From positions 1-33,306 of the forward strand of contig CAJFQY010000023.1 of NCBI GenBank assembly GCA_904419315.1: a stretch of 33,306 nt of DNA, written 5' to 3'. A program made the position numbers and the translations under genes. The notes beneath the pieces were generated by a model, which was given only the letters and a program-made list of their open reading frames with translations, made no database searches and was not told the DNA's origin. This DNA comes from Zongyangia gallinarum. GTDB taxonomy: Bacteria; Bacillota; Clostridia; Oscillospirales; Ruminococcaceae. Of this stretch, positions 31,441-33,306 are shown piece after piece. The first letter of the stretch is position 1; each line of letters starts with the position of its first letter.

Positions 31441-32544
31441 ATGAATAAGACTCTAAAAGTTGCTGTCATCGGACTTGGGTTTGGTGCAGAATTTGTTCCT
31501 ATTTATCAGGACTACAGCTTAACCCAGTGCTATGCTGTCTGTCGCCGTGACCGCCAAAAGTTGGAGGCCTTTGCCGATGAGTTTCAAATTGAAAAAAGAT
31601 ATACCGATTATGACCAGCTTCTCCAGGACCCAGAAATTGACGCTGTACATATCAACACTGCCATTGCAGACCACGCCTCCATGTCCATCAAGGCATTAAA
31701 AGCGGGCAAACATGTGGCCTGTACCGTTCCCATGGGTCTAACAGTGGATGAATGCGCGCAAATTGTCCAATTGGAGCGGGAAACTGGTAAGGTTTACATG
31801 ATGATGGAGACATCAGTTTATACCCGGGAATATCTGTTTGCCAAAGAAATGGTCCAAAACGGGAAGATTGGACGAATCCAATTCGTCCGCGGCTCCCATC
31901 AGCAAAATATGGGCCTACCTGGATGGCCGGACTATTGGTACGGCTTTCCGCCTATGTATTATGGCACCCACGCTATTGCCCCCGTCGCCGATCTCATTGG
32001 CAAACCCATTCGCTCAGTGCGCTGCTATGGCTCTGGAAGAATCCGGGAGGATTATATTCCAAAGTATGGTTCCCCCTATGCGGTGGAGACATCACAGTTA
32101 TTGTTTGATACCAGTGATGTTGCCGCTGAAGTGACCCGTTCCCTATTTGATACCATCCGTCAATACCGCGAAAGTTTCGATCTCTATGGTTCCAATATGT
32201 CTTTTGAGTGGGAACAATTAGCCGATGAAAACCCTGTAGTTTATAGCGGTATTGAAGATGCCCAGCGGGTCATAGTGCCAGATACAGATCATCTCCTGCC
32301 CCCGGAAATCGCAAAGTATGCGCTGCGCAACCAGATCATTGATAAGGACCACGTCTCCTTTGTGCAGGGCGCGGGCCATGGTGGTTCCCATCCTCATTTG
32401 GTGAAGGAATTTGTTTCCGCAATCCTAGAAGGGCGTCACGCAAAGGTAGATGCAGCTACAGCCGCCAACTGGACCTTAGCCGGAATTTTATCCCATCAGT
32501 CCGCCATGGAGGGCGGGAAAGAGATCGTCTTGCCACAATTCTAA
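31441..32544 (+). CDS. Gfo/Idh/MocA family oxidoreductase
   Basis: 367 residues. Rossmann start LKVAVIGLGFGAEFVPIYQ with GLGFGA at 11-16, then INTAIADHA and a catalytic region. The usual EKP motif is TVP (residues 95-97) within GKHVACTVPMGLT, so the expected Lys is Val. His177 in YYGTHAIAP fits the family His, but the Asp three or four residues later is absent. The C-terminal domain (GFPPMYYGTH onward, ending NWTLAGILSHQSAMEGG) is full length. Substrates of such enzymes are sugars or inositols; none can be named. AGGAG lies 8 bases before the ATG. It is followed 16 bases later by a second family member and faces an AraC-type gene, so sugar-derivative catabolism is likely. Confidence 0.88.
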   Translation: MNKTLKVAVIGLGFGAEFVPIYQDYSLTQCYAVCRRDRQKLEAFADEFQIEKRYTDYDQLLQDPEIDAVHINTAIADHASMSIKALKAGKHVACTVPMGLTVDECAQIVQLERETGKVYMMMETSVYTREYLFAKEMVQNGKIGRIQFVRGSHQQNMGLPGWPDYWYGFPPMYYGTHAIAPVADLIGKPIRSVRCYGSGRIREDYIPKYGSPYAVETSQLLFDTSDVAAEVTRSLFDTIRQYRESFDLYGSNMSFEWEQLADENPVVYSGIEDAQRVIVPDTDHLLPPEIAKYALRNQIIDKDHVSFVQGAGHGGSHPHLVKEFVSAILEGRHAKVDAATAANWTLAGILSHQSAMEGGKEIVLPQF

Positions 32545-32560
32545 ATAAGGAGGCTACGCT

Positions 32561-33259
32561 ATGCCATTACAACAAGATTTTTTTGATACAAGTTGGAGCA
32601 TGGAGCATAAAGATTGGGCGCCTGTTAAGCTTGGCTTTATCGGCGCTGGGGAAATGGCCGAATTTGCCGTGTTACCCGCTTTATACATTACAGAATTTGA
32701 TTTAAAAGCGATCTGCGATCTGGACGAAAAACGCGCAAAGCTCATGGCCGACAAATTCTGTGGTGGGAACTATTATACTGACTATCAGGAAATGTTTGAA
32801 AAAGAGGATCTAGAGGCTGTCAGCATCCAGTTACAACCCGGTGAGGCTCGCCAACGCATTGCCATCCAAGCCATGGAACGGGGGCTGGACGTATTCATGC
32901 CCAAGCCTCCCACCCGGACCTATGCAGAAGCACAGCAGTTAGCAGAAGTTGCCCAGCGGACAGATCGAAGGCTCATGGTCAATTTTGAATCTCGGTTTAG
33001 TTATGCTGTGCGGATGGCCAAAAAGATCATGTCCCGTCCGGAGTTTGGAAAGTTAACCCAGGGTTCTTTTTCCTTCTGTACCGGGACATACAAAGACCGC
33101 ATTTCTTATCGCCATGGTAGTCCTTATAAGGACACGGTTCATGCCTATCTGTTAGATTTCACTCCCCATCATCTTGATTTGGCCCGTTATCTGTGCGGTG
33201 AGGTAAAACAGAAGCTGTTTGGGCCCTTTGTGAGGCACTGTCGGCGAGGAAAACGGTAG
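32561..33259 (+). CDS. Second Gfo/Idh/MocA oxidoreductase, C-terminus missing or altered
   Basis: 232 codons, about 100 short of the family. An unusual 20-residue lead (MPLQQDFFDTSWSMEHKDWA) precedes the Rossmann motif VKLGFIGAGEMAEFAVLPAL. The Lys motif is FMPKPPT, keeping the Lys; LMVNFESRFSYAVRMAK and FTPHHLDLARYLCGEV (with HHLD) are as expected. From about 33200 the frame reads KQKLFGPFVRHCRRGKR then stops, unlike family members, which go on with beta strands. The window edge is 47 bases later. Either the gene is truncated here or the last 100 bases come from another place. AAGGAGG stands 7 bases before the ATG. Probably the partner of the previous gene. Confidence 0.7.
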   Translation: MPLQQDFFDTSWSMEHKDWAPVKLGFIGAGEMAEFAVLPALYITEFDLKAICDLDEKRAKLMADKFCGGNYYTDYQEMFEKEDLEAVSIQLQPGEARQRIAIQAMERGLDVFMPKPPTRTYAEAQQLAEVAQRTDRRLMVNFESRFSYAVRMAKKIMSRPEFGKLTQGSFSFCTGTYKDRISYRHGSPYKDTVHAYLLDFTPHHLDLARYLCGEVKQKLFGPFVRHCRRGKR

Positions 33260-33306
33260 AGCGTGACGAGCAAGAGCAAAAGGCGGCAGAGCTTCTCTCC
33301 CGGCTG

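Noticed and set aside
1..33306. CRISPR array, phage, insertion sequence, tRNA or rRNA
   Set aside because: No spaced direct repeats, transposase, integrase or RNA-gene signature found on reading both strands.

Overview
The window reads as chromosomal DNA of a low-to-mid GC Firmicute, most likely class Clostridia and perhaps Oscillospirales. The lineage is an inference from gene content and order: a recJ-relA-dtd-MBL string, cdaA-cdaR, a T-box leader, sigma-A-type promoters, strong AGGAGG ribosome sites and an Xre regulator with a DUF6514-like tail. I see no rRNA, tRNA, CRISPR array, prophage or insertion sequence. Both ends cut through genes.

Layout. 1-4.9 kb, minus strand: recJ, relA (RSH), dtd and a partial metallo-beta-lactamase-fold gene, tightly packed. 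5-15.4 kb, minus strand: a degenerate patatin-like protein, a large COG2509-type flavoprotein, the cyclic-di-AMP pair cdaA-cdaR, a DUF3343 plus cysteine-desulfurase-family pair, fused ispDF, a small NAD(P)/FAD oxidoreductase and a MATE transporter. 15.6-16.5 kb, plus strand: a YitT-family membrane protein. 16.6-20.1 kb, minus strand: a small envelope polysaccharide group (polyprenyl-phosphate sugar transferase, EpsG-like protein, polysaccharide deacetylase). 20.3-25.2 kb, plus strand: promoter, T-box leader, cimA, leuC, leuD and leuB, closed by a 64-bp perfect palindrome. 25.3-27.5 kb: a small membrane-anchored protein, a methyltransferase and an Xre/DUF6514-like regulator. 27.5-31.2 kb, minus strand: nucleoside hydrolase and MFS transporter under a strong promoter, then an AraC-type regulator whose reading frame is broken just before a PAS domain. 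31.4-33.3 kb, plus strand: two Gfo/Idh/MocA oxidoreductases, the second losing family resemblance in its last part.

How the genes work together. The best-supported circuit is the branched-chain block. A T-box whose specifier position reads AUC (isoleucine) precedes citramalate synthase, the entry enzyme of the pyruvate-to-2-oxobutyrate route to isoleucine. LeuCD and LeuB, which can serve both that route and leucine synthesis, follow and appear to have an additional promoter overlapping the end of cimA. The AraC/PAS regulator is divergent from the Gfo/Idh/MocA pair and probably controls it. The nucleoside hydrolase and MFS transporter look like a nucleoside uptake and cleavage operon.

I found no clearly new multi-gene system. 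The items most worth a second look are the AraC-PAS frame break, the patatin-like protein without its catalytic serine, the isoleucine T-box/internal promoter arrangement, the 64-bp palindrome, and the Xre/DUF6514-like fusion.
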